Source of the DNA: Pseudomonas chlororaphis subsp. chlororaphis
Lineage (GTDB): Bacteria; Pseudomonadota; Gammaproteobacteria; Pseudomonadales; Pseudomonadaceae
NCBI RefSeq assembly: GCF_003945765.1
Contig: NZ_CP027712.1
Coordinates: 4,464,001-4,528,000 of the forward strand
DNA: 64,000 bases
Direction of reading: 5' to 3'
Part shown: positions 1-6,528 of the stretch, one piece after another
Numbering within the stretch: the stretch's first letter is position 1
Layout of the letters: every line of letters starts with the position of its first letter
Position numbers and translations under genes: made by a program
Notes under the pieces: generated by a model
Databases searched by the model: none
What the model was told of the DNA's origin: nothing
What the model saw: the letters and a program-made list of their open reading frames with translations, nothing else

Positions 1-1296
1 TTCGCCGACCAGCACGGCAACTGCCTGTACCTCAACGAGCGCGACTGCTCGATCCAGCGGCGCCACCAGAAAGTCGTCGAAGAAGCCCCGGCCCCCGGCC
101 TGAGCGTCGAGCAGCGCAAGGCCATGGGCGAAGCCGCGGTGCGCGCAGCGCAGGCCATCGGTTACGTCGGCGCCGGTACCGTGGAGTTCCTGCTGGATTC
201 GCGCGGCGAATTCTTCTTCATGGAAATGAACACCCGCCTGCAAGTGGAGCACCCGGTCACCGAAGCCATCACCGGGCTGGACCTGGTGGCCTGGCAAATC
301 CGCGTGGCCCAGGGCGAAGCGCTGCCAATCACCCAGGATCAGGTGCCGCTGATCGGGCATGCGATCGAAGTGCGGCTGTACGCCGAGGACCCGGGCAATG
401 ACTTCCTCCCGGCCACCGGGCGCCTAGCGCTGTACCGCGAATCGGCGTCGGGTCCTGGACGTCGGGTGGACAGCGGCGTCGAGCAAGGCGACAGCGTGTC
501 GCCGTTCTACGACCCGATGCTCGGCAAACTGATTGCCTGGGGCGAAAACCGCGAGCAGGCGCGTTTGCGCCTGCTGGGCATGCTCGACGAGTTCGCCATT
601 GGCGGGCTGAAGACCAACCTGGCGTTCCTGCGGCGCATCATCGCCCATCCGGCCTTCGCCGCCGCCGAGCTGGATACCGGCTTTATCCCGCGCTATCAGG
701 ACCAGTTGCTGCCACCGGCCAGCGCCTTGAGCGACGAGTTCTGGCAAGCCGCCGCCCAGGCGTTCGCCCAGAGCCAGCCGGACCAGACGCGCATCGACGA
801 CCGTCACTCGCCCTGGGCCAAGGCCAGCGGCCTGCGCATCGGCCTGCCGCGGGAAACAGTGCTGCACCTCGACTGCGAGGGCCAGGACCGGGCGATCACG
901 CTGGACACCCACAACACGGCCATGGCCTTGCACGGCGAGCAGCTGTCGATCGAACACAAGGGGCTGCGCCAGCAGCACCGGGCGATTCGCCAGGGCGACA
1001 GCCTGTACCTGAAGTGGCAGGGCGAGATGCACCGGGTCACGGCCTATGACCCGATTGCCGCGGTGGAGGCCAGCCACGGCCATCATGGCGGCCTGACCGC
1101 GCCCATGAACGGCAGCATCGTGCGGGTTCTGGTGCAAGCCGGGCAGAGCGTCGAAGCTGGCGCGCAACTGGTGGTTCTGGAAGCGATGAAGATGGAACAC
1201 AGCATCCGCGCACCGCAAGCCGGGGTGGTCAAGGCGCTGTATTGCCAGGAAGGTGAAATGGTCAGTGAGGGAAGTGCCCTGGTGGAGCTGGAATAA
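1..1296 (+). CDS. liuD: 3-methylcrotonyl-CoA carboxylase, biotin-containing alpha subunit (3' part)
   Basis: C-terminal 431 residues of a biotin-dependent acyl-CoA carboxylase; the reading frame is open from base 1, so the 5' part lies outside the window. Visible are the end of the ATP-grasp/biotin carboxylase domain (the EMNTRLQVEHPVTE motif), the carboxylase C-terminal domain, a linker, and a C-terminal biotinyl domain with the biotin attachment motif EAMKMEH. The enzyme carboxylates 3-methylcrotonyl-CoA in leucine catabolism with a separate beta subunit. The call rests on close agreement with remembered Pseudomonas LiuD sequence; geranyl-CoA carboxylase AtuF is a less likely alternative. 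A strong hairpin follows the stop, and no liuE (HMG-CoA lyase) follows it as in P. aeruginosa. Confidence 0.88.
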   Translation, partial: FADQHGNCLYLNERDCSIQRRHQKVVEEAPAPGLSVEQRKAMGEAAVRAAQAIGYVGAGTVEFLLDSRGEFFFMEMNTRLQVEHPVTEAITGLDLVAWQIRVAQGEALPITQDQVPLIGHAIEVRLYAEDPGNDFLPATGRLALYRESASGPGRRVDSGVEQGDSVSPFYDPMLGKLIAWGENREQARLRLLGMLDEFAIGGLKTNLAFLRRIIAHPAFAAAELDTGFIPRYQDQLLPPASALSDEFWQAAAQAFAQSQPDQTRIDDRHSPWAKASGLRIGLPRETVLHLDCEGQDRAITLDTHNTAMALHGEQLSIEHKGLRQQHRAIRQGDSLYLKWQGEMHRVTAYDPIAAVEASHGHHGGLTAPMNGSIVRVLVQAGQSVEAGAQLVVLEAMKMEHSIRAPQAGVVKALYCQEGEMVSEGSALVELE

Positions 1297-1311
1297 GCTC
1301 CTGAGGCAGAA

Positions 1312-1348
1312 GATCGTTCCCGCAGCCTTGCGGGAACGATCGTATTTT
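1312..1348 (+). terminator. Rho-independent terminator after liuD
   Basis: A perfect 13-bp stem (1312-1324 with 1329-1341, loop GCCT) is followed by a short T-rich stretch (GTATTTTTA). It lies between convergent liuD and the S24-type repressor gene and may serve both. Confidence 0.8.
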
Positions 1349-1352
1349 TACG

Positions 1353-2018
1353 TCAGAATTTAGCGGTAGCCTGCACCACGACACCAATAATCCGACAGTC
1401 ATCGCTGTAAAGCACCTTCGGGTAAGTCGGATTCAGCGGCACCAGATAACGTTGCCCACCCTCCTCCACCAGCTTGCGGAAAATCGCTTCGGTGCTGCCC
1501 GGGCATTGCACGATCACCAGCTTGCCGGGAACCGCCTCCACCGCCGGGTCCACCAGGATCAACATGTCCTGGGCGATGCTCAGGCCGCTCGGGGCAATCA
1601 TCGCGTCGCCCACCACGACCAGCCAGAAAGCCGAGCCTTCGGCCTGGTAGTCGGAGAGCTCGTAACGCTCGCTGGCGTAGCCCGCGCCACCAGCCTCGCG
1701 CACCTCGCCAACGCCCCGCCAGTCGCTGACCGGATAGCGGAAGTACGGGTTGTACTTCTGCACCAACGACGGCCCTTCCAGCAGCAGTTGGCCCTCGTCA
1801 TCCACCTGTGGTTTTTCGCGGATCACCAGCGCGACTTCGAGAAAACCCAGGCCGATTTCTTCCAGCACCCGGTTCATGTCTTCGATCTTCGGCTGGCGCC
1901 GTTTGCTCAGCCAGTGGCCGATGCCGCCCTGGGACATGCCCAGGCGTTCCGCGAGCTTTTCTTGTGTGACCTTGCGGTCCTTCATGTTGGATTTAACCAA
2001 CTCGATCCATTTGTCCAT
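1353..2018 (-). CDS. XRE-family repressor with S24/LexA-like C-terminal domain, catalytic Ser replaced by Ala
   Basis: 221-residue two-domain regulator resembling PrtR/CI. An XRE helix-turn-helix occupies about residues 17-40 (VTQEKLAERLGMSQ), and an S24-type domain covers about 90-221. In autoproteolytic members the nucleophile lies in GDSM; here the motif is GDAM (Ala139), and the Lys region reads FRKL (Arg181-Lys182). Self-cleavage on RecA activation is therefore not expected (inference). ATG at 2018 is preferred over the upstream in-frame GTG at 2057 because a dyad operator occupies 2029-2043 and related repressors start MDKW. No good Shine-Dalgarno precedes the ATG, so the mRNA may be leaderless. 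It is divergent from a DUF3077 gene. No phage or pyocin genes are visible nearby. Confidence 0.85.
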   Translation of the reverse strand: MDKWIELVKSNMKDRKVTQEKLAERLGMSQGGIGHWLSKRRQPKIEDMNRVLEEIGLGFLEVALVIREKPQVDDEGQLLLEGPSLVQKYNPYFRYPVSDWRGVGEVREAGGAGYASERYELSDYQAEGSAFWLVVVGDAMIAPSGLSIAQDMLILVDPAVEAVPGKLVIVQCPGSTEAIFRKLVEEGGQRYLVPLNPTYPKVLYSDDCRIIGVVVQATAKF

Positions 2019-2028
2019 GGAGCGGAAC

Positions 2029-2043
2029 AATACGTTGTGTATT
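2029..2043. promoter_or_regulatory. Predicted repressor operator 1
   Basis: The dyad AATAC-N5-GTATT (spacer GTTGT) sits 11 bp upstream of the repressor ATG, placed for autorepression. The same arms and spacing recur at 2088-2102. Confidence 0.6.
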
Positions 2044-2087
2044 TCGGCCCTCAACACACAAGTTGTAGTATTTGAAACCTAGTCACA

Positions 2088-2102
2088 AATACATTAAGTA
2101 TT
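2088..2102. promoter_or_regulatory. Predicted repressor operator 2
   Basis: The dyad AATAC-N5-GTATT (spacer ATTAA) lies about 48 bp upstream of the DUF3077 start and has the same arms as 2029-2043. A lone GTATT half-site lies between them at 2068-2072. Confidence 0.6.
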
Positions 2103-2149
2103 ACCATTCCTCAGACCCTCTTATTCCACGTCAAAGGATGGAACCGCTC

Positions 2150-2491
2150 ATGAGCACAACCAGCAAAGATGCACCGGAACTGGAAACCGATGTCGGCTTC
2201 AACGCCCTCAAGGACAGCGAGGCCGCCCGCCGGGCCATGGACTACTACTTGAAACCGGCTATTGCAGAATCGTCGATCGACGAGAAGTTCTTCGAGGTCA
2301 AACACAGCATCAGCAGCGAGGAAGCGATGATCCACGCTTCCGACCTGCTGCGCTGCGCCGCGGCCAGTGCCTACGAGGCTGCCGACCACCTGCGGGGTAC
2401 CCGGCGGGACCTGGCGTTTTCCGTGGTGCACATGATCGACATGGCCAAGGCGCTGGTGGATCGCTCGCTGGACAGCCATCGCCCGGAATGA
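2150..2491 (+). CDS. DUF3077-type small Pseudomonas protein
   Basis: 113-residue acidic, alpha-helical-looking soluble protein of a Pseudomonas-restricted family that I recognise as DUF3077-like; its function is unknown. ATG 2150 is chosen because AAAGGA lies at the right distance upstream. The in-frame ATG at 2138 overlaps that Shine-Dalgarno, and the longer open frame back to 2072 has no ribosome site. There are no membrane segments or signal peptide. It is divergent from the S24-type repressor across two shared operators, so it is probably that repressor's main target. Confidence 0.75.
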   Translation: MSTTSKDAPELETDVGFNALKDSEAARRAMDYYLKPAIAESSIDEKFFEVKHSISSEEAMIHASDLLRCAAASAYEAADHLRGTRRDLAFSVVHMIDMAKALVDRSLDSHRPE

Positions 2492-2585
2492 GCGCCACGG
2501 CCGGATCGCCCGCGGCCGATCCGGCCGTTGAACAGGGCTGGCAACAGGGGCAGGAAATTATTTTCTAAAAGGGGGGGAAAAACAT

Positions 2586-2613
2586 TTGACTTGCAAATGA
2601 TAATGATTATTAT
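2586..2613 (+). promoter_or_regulatory. prrF promoter
   Basis: TTGACT (2586-2591) and TATTAT (2608-2613) form a sigma70 pair with a 16-bp spacer. They place the start at about 2621, the known 5' sequence of PrrF RNAs. The Fur box covers the spacer and the -10 element. Confidence 0.8.
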
Positions 2614-2616
2614 TGC
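2593..2616. promoter_or_regulatory. Fur box controlling prrF
   Basis: This 24-bp nearly palindromic AT-rich element contains GATAATGATTATTATT and agrees closely with the Fur consensus. It overlaps the prrF -10 region, so iron-loaded Fur should block transcription. Confidence 0.9.
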
Positions 2617-2620
2617 AAGC

Positions 2621-2735
2621 AACTGGTCGCGAGATCAGTCGATAACCCAAGAGACCTTAGGTCGGACTCCTGGATTATCTCCTCATCAGGCTAATCACGG
2701 TTTTTGACCCGGCTTTATTGCCGGGTCTTTTTTTT
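2621..2735 (+). ncRNA. prrF: PrrF iron-responsive small RNA
   Basis: The sequence matches remembered Pseudomonas PrrF: the start AACTGGTCGCGAGATCAG, the conserved antisense core CTCCTCATCAGGCTAATCA (2679-2697), and a terminal hairpin with a T tract. PrrF RNAs act with Hfq to repress messages for iron-rich proteins (sodB, acnA, sdh, katA and others) during iron starvation. The upstream Fur box and sigma70 promoter fit this. It is a single copy here; in P. aeruginosa two copies sit in tandem, whereas other pseudomonads carry them apart. The exact 5' end is inferred from the promoter. Confidence 0.92.
2706..2735 (+). terminator. PrrF intrinsic terminator
   Basis: An 8-bp stem GACCCGGC/GCCGGGTC with a 6-nt loop is followed by eight T residues. 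It forms the 3' end of PrrF. Confidence 0.93.
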
Positions 2736-3000
2736 CTGCCAGTTTTTCTGGCTTGGCTTCAGGCTAATGAAGACTGGGTACCGCTAAATTGGCGGCGATG
2801 ATAGCAAAAGAATGCCTCATTGCAAGCCGACGCCCGCCGCAACGGCTCGCAAATGCAAAAACAGCGCTTGAGAATCAATCGCATAGCTTCTAAGCTGCTT
2901 TCGCGTCAAGGACGACGCCCCCCCTCTCCCGCCGAAATTGCCCCCCTGTAACTCCCCCGCCTTGCTAAAGTAACGGCCATAAAAATCCTGCTCAGGAATC

Positions 3001-4152
3001 ATGACCGTGGCCCAAAGCTCGTTTCAAATCTCTGCCAATTTCGACAGCGGCAATATCGAAGTACTGGATGCCAGCAACCCCTCGCAAGTCCTGCTGGCCA
3101 TCAAGCCCGACACCCGCAGCGCGCATTTCCAGTGGTTCCACTTCAAGGCCAGCGGCCTGCATGTCGGCCAGGAACACTGGTTCCGCCTGAGCAATGCCAG
3201 CAAATCCTCGTACAACAAGGCCTGGAGCGGCTACCAGGCAGTGGCCTCCTACGATCACGTCAACTGGTTCCGCGTGCCGACGATTTTTGAAGGCGACACC
3301 CTGCGCTTCTGCCTGGAGGCCACCCAGACCCACGCCTGGTTCGCCTACTTCGAACCCTACAGCCGCGGTCGGCACGACTGGCTGATCGATCAGGCACTGA
3401 CCAAGGCCGGCGCCGAACTGCTGGCCACCGGCAAAAGTGTCGAGGGCCGTGACATCCAGCTGCTGCGCAAAGGCAACGGCGGCGAAGGCCGGCGCAAGGT
3501 CTGGATCATCGCCCAGCAGCACCCTGGCGAGCACATGGCCGAATGGTTCATGGAGGGCGTGATCGAGCGCCTGCAGCACCGTGACGATGCCGAGCTGAAC
3601 AGGCTGCTGGCCAGCGCCGACCTGTACCTGGTGCCGAACATGAACCCCGACGGCGCTTTCCACGGCCATTTGCGCACCAACGCCATGGGCCAGGACCTGA
3701 ACCGCGCCTGGCAGAGCGCCAGCCAGGAGCTCAGCCCGGAAGTGCTGTTCGTCCAGCAGCAGATGGAGCAGTACGGTGTCGACCTGTTCCTCGACGTGCA
3801 CGGCGACGAAGAAATCCCCCATGTGTTCACCGCCGGCTGCGAAGGCAACCCGGGCTACACGCCGCGCCTGGCCAAGCTCGAGGAGCATTTCCGCAGCCAC
3901 CTGAAACACAAGACCCGGGACTTCCAGACCACCCACGGCTACACCAGGGACAAGCCCGGCGAAGCCAACATGACCCTGGCCTGCAACAGCGTCGGCGAGA
4001 AGTTCGACTGCCTGTCGCTGACCCTGGAAATGCCGTTCAAGGACCACGACGACAACCCCAACCCGCTCACCGGCTGGTCGGGCAAACGCTCGATGCAGCT
4101 GGGCAAGGACGTCCTCAGCACCGTGGCCGACATGGTCGGTATCCTGCGCTGA
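3001..4152 (+). CDS. M14-family zinc carboxypeptidase (cytosolic carboxypeptidase-like)
   Basis: 383 residues without a signal peptide. An N-terminal beta-rich domain (about 1-125) precedes an M14 peptidase domain. Zinc and catalytic motifs are intact: HPGEH (His174, Glu177), NPDG (215-218), LNR (233-235), DVHGDE (His267) and the general-base Glu343 in LTLEMPF. This architecture is that of the cytosolic carboxypeptidases (CCP/Nna1 group). In eukaryotes these trim polyglutamate from tubulin; the bacterial substrate is unknown. It is a single gene, with AGGAA just upstream of the ATG. An inverted repeat separates it from the convergent HxlR gene. Confidence 0.87.
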   Translation: MTVAQSSFQISANFDSGNIEVLDASNPSQVLLAIKPDTRSAHFQWFHFKASGLHVGQEHWFRLSNASKSSYNKAWSGYQAVASYDHVNWFRVPTIFEGDTLRFCLEATQTHAWFAYFEPYSRGRHDWLIDQALTKAGAELLATGKSVEGRDIQLLRKGNGGEGRRKVWIIAQQHPGEHMAEWFMEGVIERLQHRDDAELNRLLASADLYLVPNMNPDGAFHGHLRTNAMGQDLNRAWQSASQELSPEVLFVQQQMEQYGVDLFLDVHGDEEIPHVFTAGCEGNPGYTPRLAKLEEHFRSHLKHKTRDFQTTHGYTRDKPGEANMTLACNSVGEKFDCLSLTLEMPFKDHDDNPNPLTGWSGKRSMQLGKDVLSTVADMVGILR

Positions 4153-4160
4153 TCCTGCTG

Positions 4161-4190
4161 CACTGGCCGCGGCTCGAACCGCGGCCAGTG
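4161..4190. terminator. Hairpin between convergent genes
   Basis: A perfect 12-bp stem (CACTGGCCGCGG with its complement, 6-nt loop) fills the gap between the carboxypeptidase and hxlR-type genes. There is no T tract, so factor-independent termination is uncertain. Confidence 0.5.
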
Positions 4191-4191
4191 C

Positions 4192-4638
4192 CTATTGCAC
4201 CGGCACCCGTCGGCAATCCTCGGGCCCGAGCAGGCGCCCGTCCGCCGAGCGCAATTCCAGCGGTCGCAGCGGCTGCCCCTGCTCGCGGTCGACCATCAGC
4301 GAATGCGCCTCCCCCGCCTCATAGAAATACGCCTCGCCCCACTGCCGCAGACCGATGATCAGGTTGAACAGGCCGTTGCCCTTCTGCGTCAGCACGTACT
4401 CCTGATAGGCACTGCCATCCGACGCCGGTAGCACCTCGAAGATGCCATGGGCCACCAGGGTGCGCAGGCGGGCGGCGAGGATGTTCTTGGCCATCCCCAG
4501 GTTGCGCTGGAACTCGCTGAAGCGGCGGATGCCGTCGAAGGCATCGCGAATGATCAGCAGCGACCACCAGTCGCCGATAGCGTCCAGCGAACGGGCCACC
4601 GGGCATTCGGCGCCCTCCAGGCTTGTGCGTTTGACCAT
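4192..4638 (-). CDS. HxlR-family transcriptional regulator
   Basis: 148-residue MarR-like winged-helix protein of the HxlR family. The conserved N-terminal Cys12 lies in GAECPVARSLDAIGDWW, followed by the RRFSEFQRNLGMAKNILAARL recognition region. Family members sense electrophiles, oxidants or aromatic compounds, often through that cysteine, and usually control an adjacent divergent gene. Here the neighbour is an MFS exporter-like gene, with two mirrored 20-bp operators between them. Repression of the pump, relieved by its substrate, is the natural inference. Confidence 0.9.
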   Translation of the reverse strand: MVKRTSLEGAECPVARSLDAIGDWWSLLIIRDAFDGIRRFSEFQRNLGMAKNILAARLRTLVAHGIFEVLPASDGSAYQEYVLTQKGNGLFNLIIGLRQWGEAYFYEAGEAHSLMVDREQGQPLRPLELRSADGRLLGPEDCRRVPVQ

Positions 4639-4661
4639 AATGCAGACTCGCGACAGGAAAG

Positions 4662-4681
4662 TGGTTGCAATATAAAACCAG
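4662..4681 (+). promoter_or_regulatory. Predicted HxlR operator A
   Basis: TGGTTGCAATATAAAACCAG, itself an imperfect dyad (TGGTT...ACCAG), lies 24 bp upstream of the hxlR-type start. It matches operator B on the opposite strand at most positions. Confidence 0.6.
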
Positions 4682-4697
4682 CCTCTCTACCGTACAA

Positions 4698-4717
4698 CTG
4701 GTTTCATAACGCAACCA
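4698..4717 (-). promoter_or_regulatory. Predicted HxlR operator B
   Basis: Read on the minus strand this is TGGTTGCGTTATGAAACCAG, the mirror copy of operator A, 16 bp away from it. It lies 18 bp upstream of the MFS start. Confidence 0.6.
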
Positions 4718-4735
4718 TAACTCACGGAGCCGAGC

Positions 4736-6094
4736 ATGACAGCCGCAATTGCCCCTCTGCCATCCGCCACCATTCCGGCGTCGGTGGTGCTGCTCTTTGC
4801 CATTGCCTGCGGGCTGGCGGTGGGCAATGTCTATTACGCCCAACCCCTGCTCGATGCCATGGCCCACAGCCTGGGCATGCCGCCGGCGACCATCGGCCTG
4901 GTCATTACCCTGACCCAGGTCGGCTACGGCCTCGGCCTGCTGTTCCTGGTGCCGCTGGGCGATCTGCTGAACCGGCGGCGGCTGATCGTCGGCCAGACGA
5001 GCTTGTCGGTCGCTGCGCTATTGATGGTGGCGCTGGCTGCGGACAGCACCTGGCTGTTGCTGGGCATGGCCCTGACCGGGCTGCTCGCGGTGGTGACCCA
5101 GGTGCTGGTGGCCTATGCCGCCAATCTGGCCGCGCCGGGCGAACGTGGCCGGGTGGTGGGCAGCGTGACCAGCGGCATCGTGCTCGGGATCCTGCTGGCG
5201 CGCACAGTCTCGGGCACCATGGCCGACCTGGCCGGCTGGCGTTCGGTGTACCTGCTGTCGGCCGGGCTGACCCTGGTCATGGCGCTGCTGTTGTGGCGGG
5301 TACTGCCCAAGGTCGAGCAACCGGCGGCAATGCACAGCTACGGCCAGCTGATCCGCTCGCTGTTCGGTCTGTTTCGCGAAGAAAAAATCCTGCGCGACCG
5401 AGCGGTGCTGGCGATGCTGATCTTCGGCGCCGGCACCGTGTTGTGGACCCCGCTGGTGCTGCCCCTGAGCGCCCCGCCGCTGTCGTTGTCCCATACCGAG
5501 ATCGGCCTGTTCGGCCTCGCCGGGGCGGCCGGGGCCCTGGGTGCTTCGCGCGCCGGACGCCTGGCCGACCGTGGCCTGGGCCAATGGACCAGCGGCCTGG
5601 CACTGAGCCTGATGCTGGCCTCCTGGTTACCCATCGCCTACACCCAGTGGTCACTCTGGGCCCTGCTGCTGGGGGTGATCGTCTTCGACCTGGGCTTGCA
5701 GGCGGTGCATGTCACCAGCCAGAGCCTGATCTACAGCACCCGCCCCGAGGCCCAGAGCCGCCTGGCCGCGGGCTACATGCTGTTCTATTCGATCGGCAGC
5801 GCCAGCGGCTCGATCGGCGCCACGGCCATGTACGCCTGGGCGGGCTGGACCGGGGTGTGCTTGCTGGGCGCCGCGATCAATGGCGTGGCGCTGCTGTACT
5901 GGCTGTGGAGCCTGAACCCGCGCAAAGCCCTGGTGTGTGCGGTTGAGACGGGGCCCGTGCGGTCCTTCTCGACCGCACCGCCCCCCCCTCACTCCTTGCC
6001 GCGCAGCATGCTTTCCAGCACCCCGTCGCGGCGCACCCAGCCATGGAACAGCGCCGCCGCCAGATGCAGCAGCACCGTCAAAAACAGCAGGTAG
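4736..6094 (+). CDS. MFS transporter, drug/solute exporter type
   Basis: 452-residue major facilitator protein with about 12 predicted membrane helices. Family signs include GYGLGLLFLVPLGDLLNRRR after helix 2 and repeated Gly/Ala-rich helices. The substrate is unknown; the adjacent HxlR regulator suggests export of a toxic or aromatic compound. The final ~55 residues after LNPRKAL are Ser/Pro/Arg-rich and unlike an MFS tail. They are encoded antisense to the convergent cytochrome b561 gene (106-bp overlap) and follow a run of eight C at 5981-5988. The tail may be read-through of a lost stop or a small indel. Confidence 0.88.
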   Translation: MTAAIAPLPSATIPASVVLLFAIACGLAVGNVYYAQPLLDAMAHSLGMPPATIGLVITLTQVGYGLGLLFLVPLGDLLNRRRLIVGQTSLSVAALLMVALAADSTWLLLGMALTGLLAVVTQVLVAYAANLAAPGERGRVVGSVTSGIVLGILLARTVSGTMADLAGWRSVYLLSAGLTLVMALLLWRVLPKVEQPAAMHSYGQLIRSLFGLFREEKILRDRAVLAMLIFGAGTVLWTPLVLPLSAPPLSLSHTEIGLFGLAGAAGALGASRAGRLADRGLGQWTSGLALSLMLASWLPIAYTQWSLWALLLGVIVFDLGLQAVHVTSQSLIYSTRPEAQSRLAAGYMLFYSIGSASGSIGATAMYAWAGWTGVCLLGAAINGVALLYWLWSLNPRKALVCAVETGPVRSFSTAPPPPHSLPRSMLSSTPSRRTQPWNSAAARCSSTVKNSR

Positions 6095-6528
6095 GCAAGA
6101 AAGCCGTGAGTCTTGCGCAGCAAGGCGAACAGCTGGGCATTGGCCGGCAGGATCGCCGGCAACTGCAGCGAACTGCCAAGCATCACCGGGTCGCCCGCCG
6201 CCGAAAGCATCGCCCAGCCCAGCAGCGGCAGGATCAGCATCAGCGCGTACAGCAGCACATGGGAGGCCTTGGCCGCCAACGCCTGCCAGCCCGGCAGATC
6301 CGTCGGCAACGGCGGTTGCCGGGTGGAAAAGCGCACGACCAGACGCACGATCACCAGCAGCAGAATGGCAATGCCCAGCGGCTTGTGCAGGTGGATCAGC
6401 CATTGGTGACGCTCGGACACCGAGGCCACCATGCCGGCGCCGATAAACAGCATGGCAATGATCATCAGCGCCATCAGCCAGTGCAGCAGGCGCGCCAGTG
6501 GCGCGAAGTGGTTCGGTTGGGCGCTCAT
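5989..6528 (-). CDS. Cytochrome b561 (CybB/YceJ type)
   Basis: 179-residue four-helix membrane cytochrome. Heme-ligand histidines are visible in LARLLHWLMA (helix 1), HLHKPLG (helix 2), KASHVLLYAL (helix 3) and KTHGFLAYLLFLTVLLHLAAALFH (helix 4 region, shown split by loops). It moves electrons between quinone and a periplasmic acceptor. Its start overlaps the stop of the upstream catalase-like gene by 4 bp (ATGA), so the two are translationally coupled and probably act together. Transcription is predicted from the minus-strand ECF promoter at 7653-7680. Confidence 0.9.
   Translation of the reverse strand: MSAQPNHFAPLARLLHWLMALMIIAMLFIGAGMVASVSERHQWLIHLHKPLGIAILLLVIVRLVVRFSTRQPPLPTDLPGWQALAAKASHVLLYALMLILPLLGWAMLSAAGDPVMLGSSLQLPAILPANAQLFALLRKTHGFLAYLLFLTVLLHLAAALFHGWVRRDGVLESMLRGKE

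Noticed and set aside
2817..3002. Short minus-strand open frame in the gap after prrF
   Set aside because: No ribosome site, no recognisable product, and it runs into the carboxypeptidase start region.
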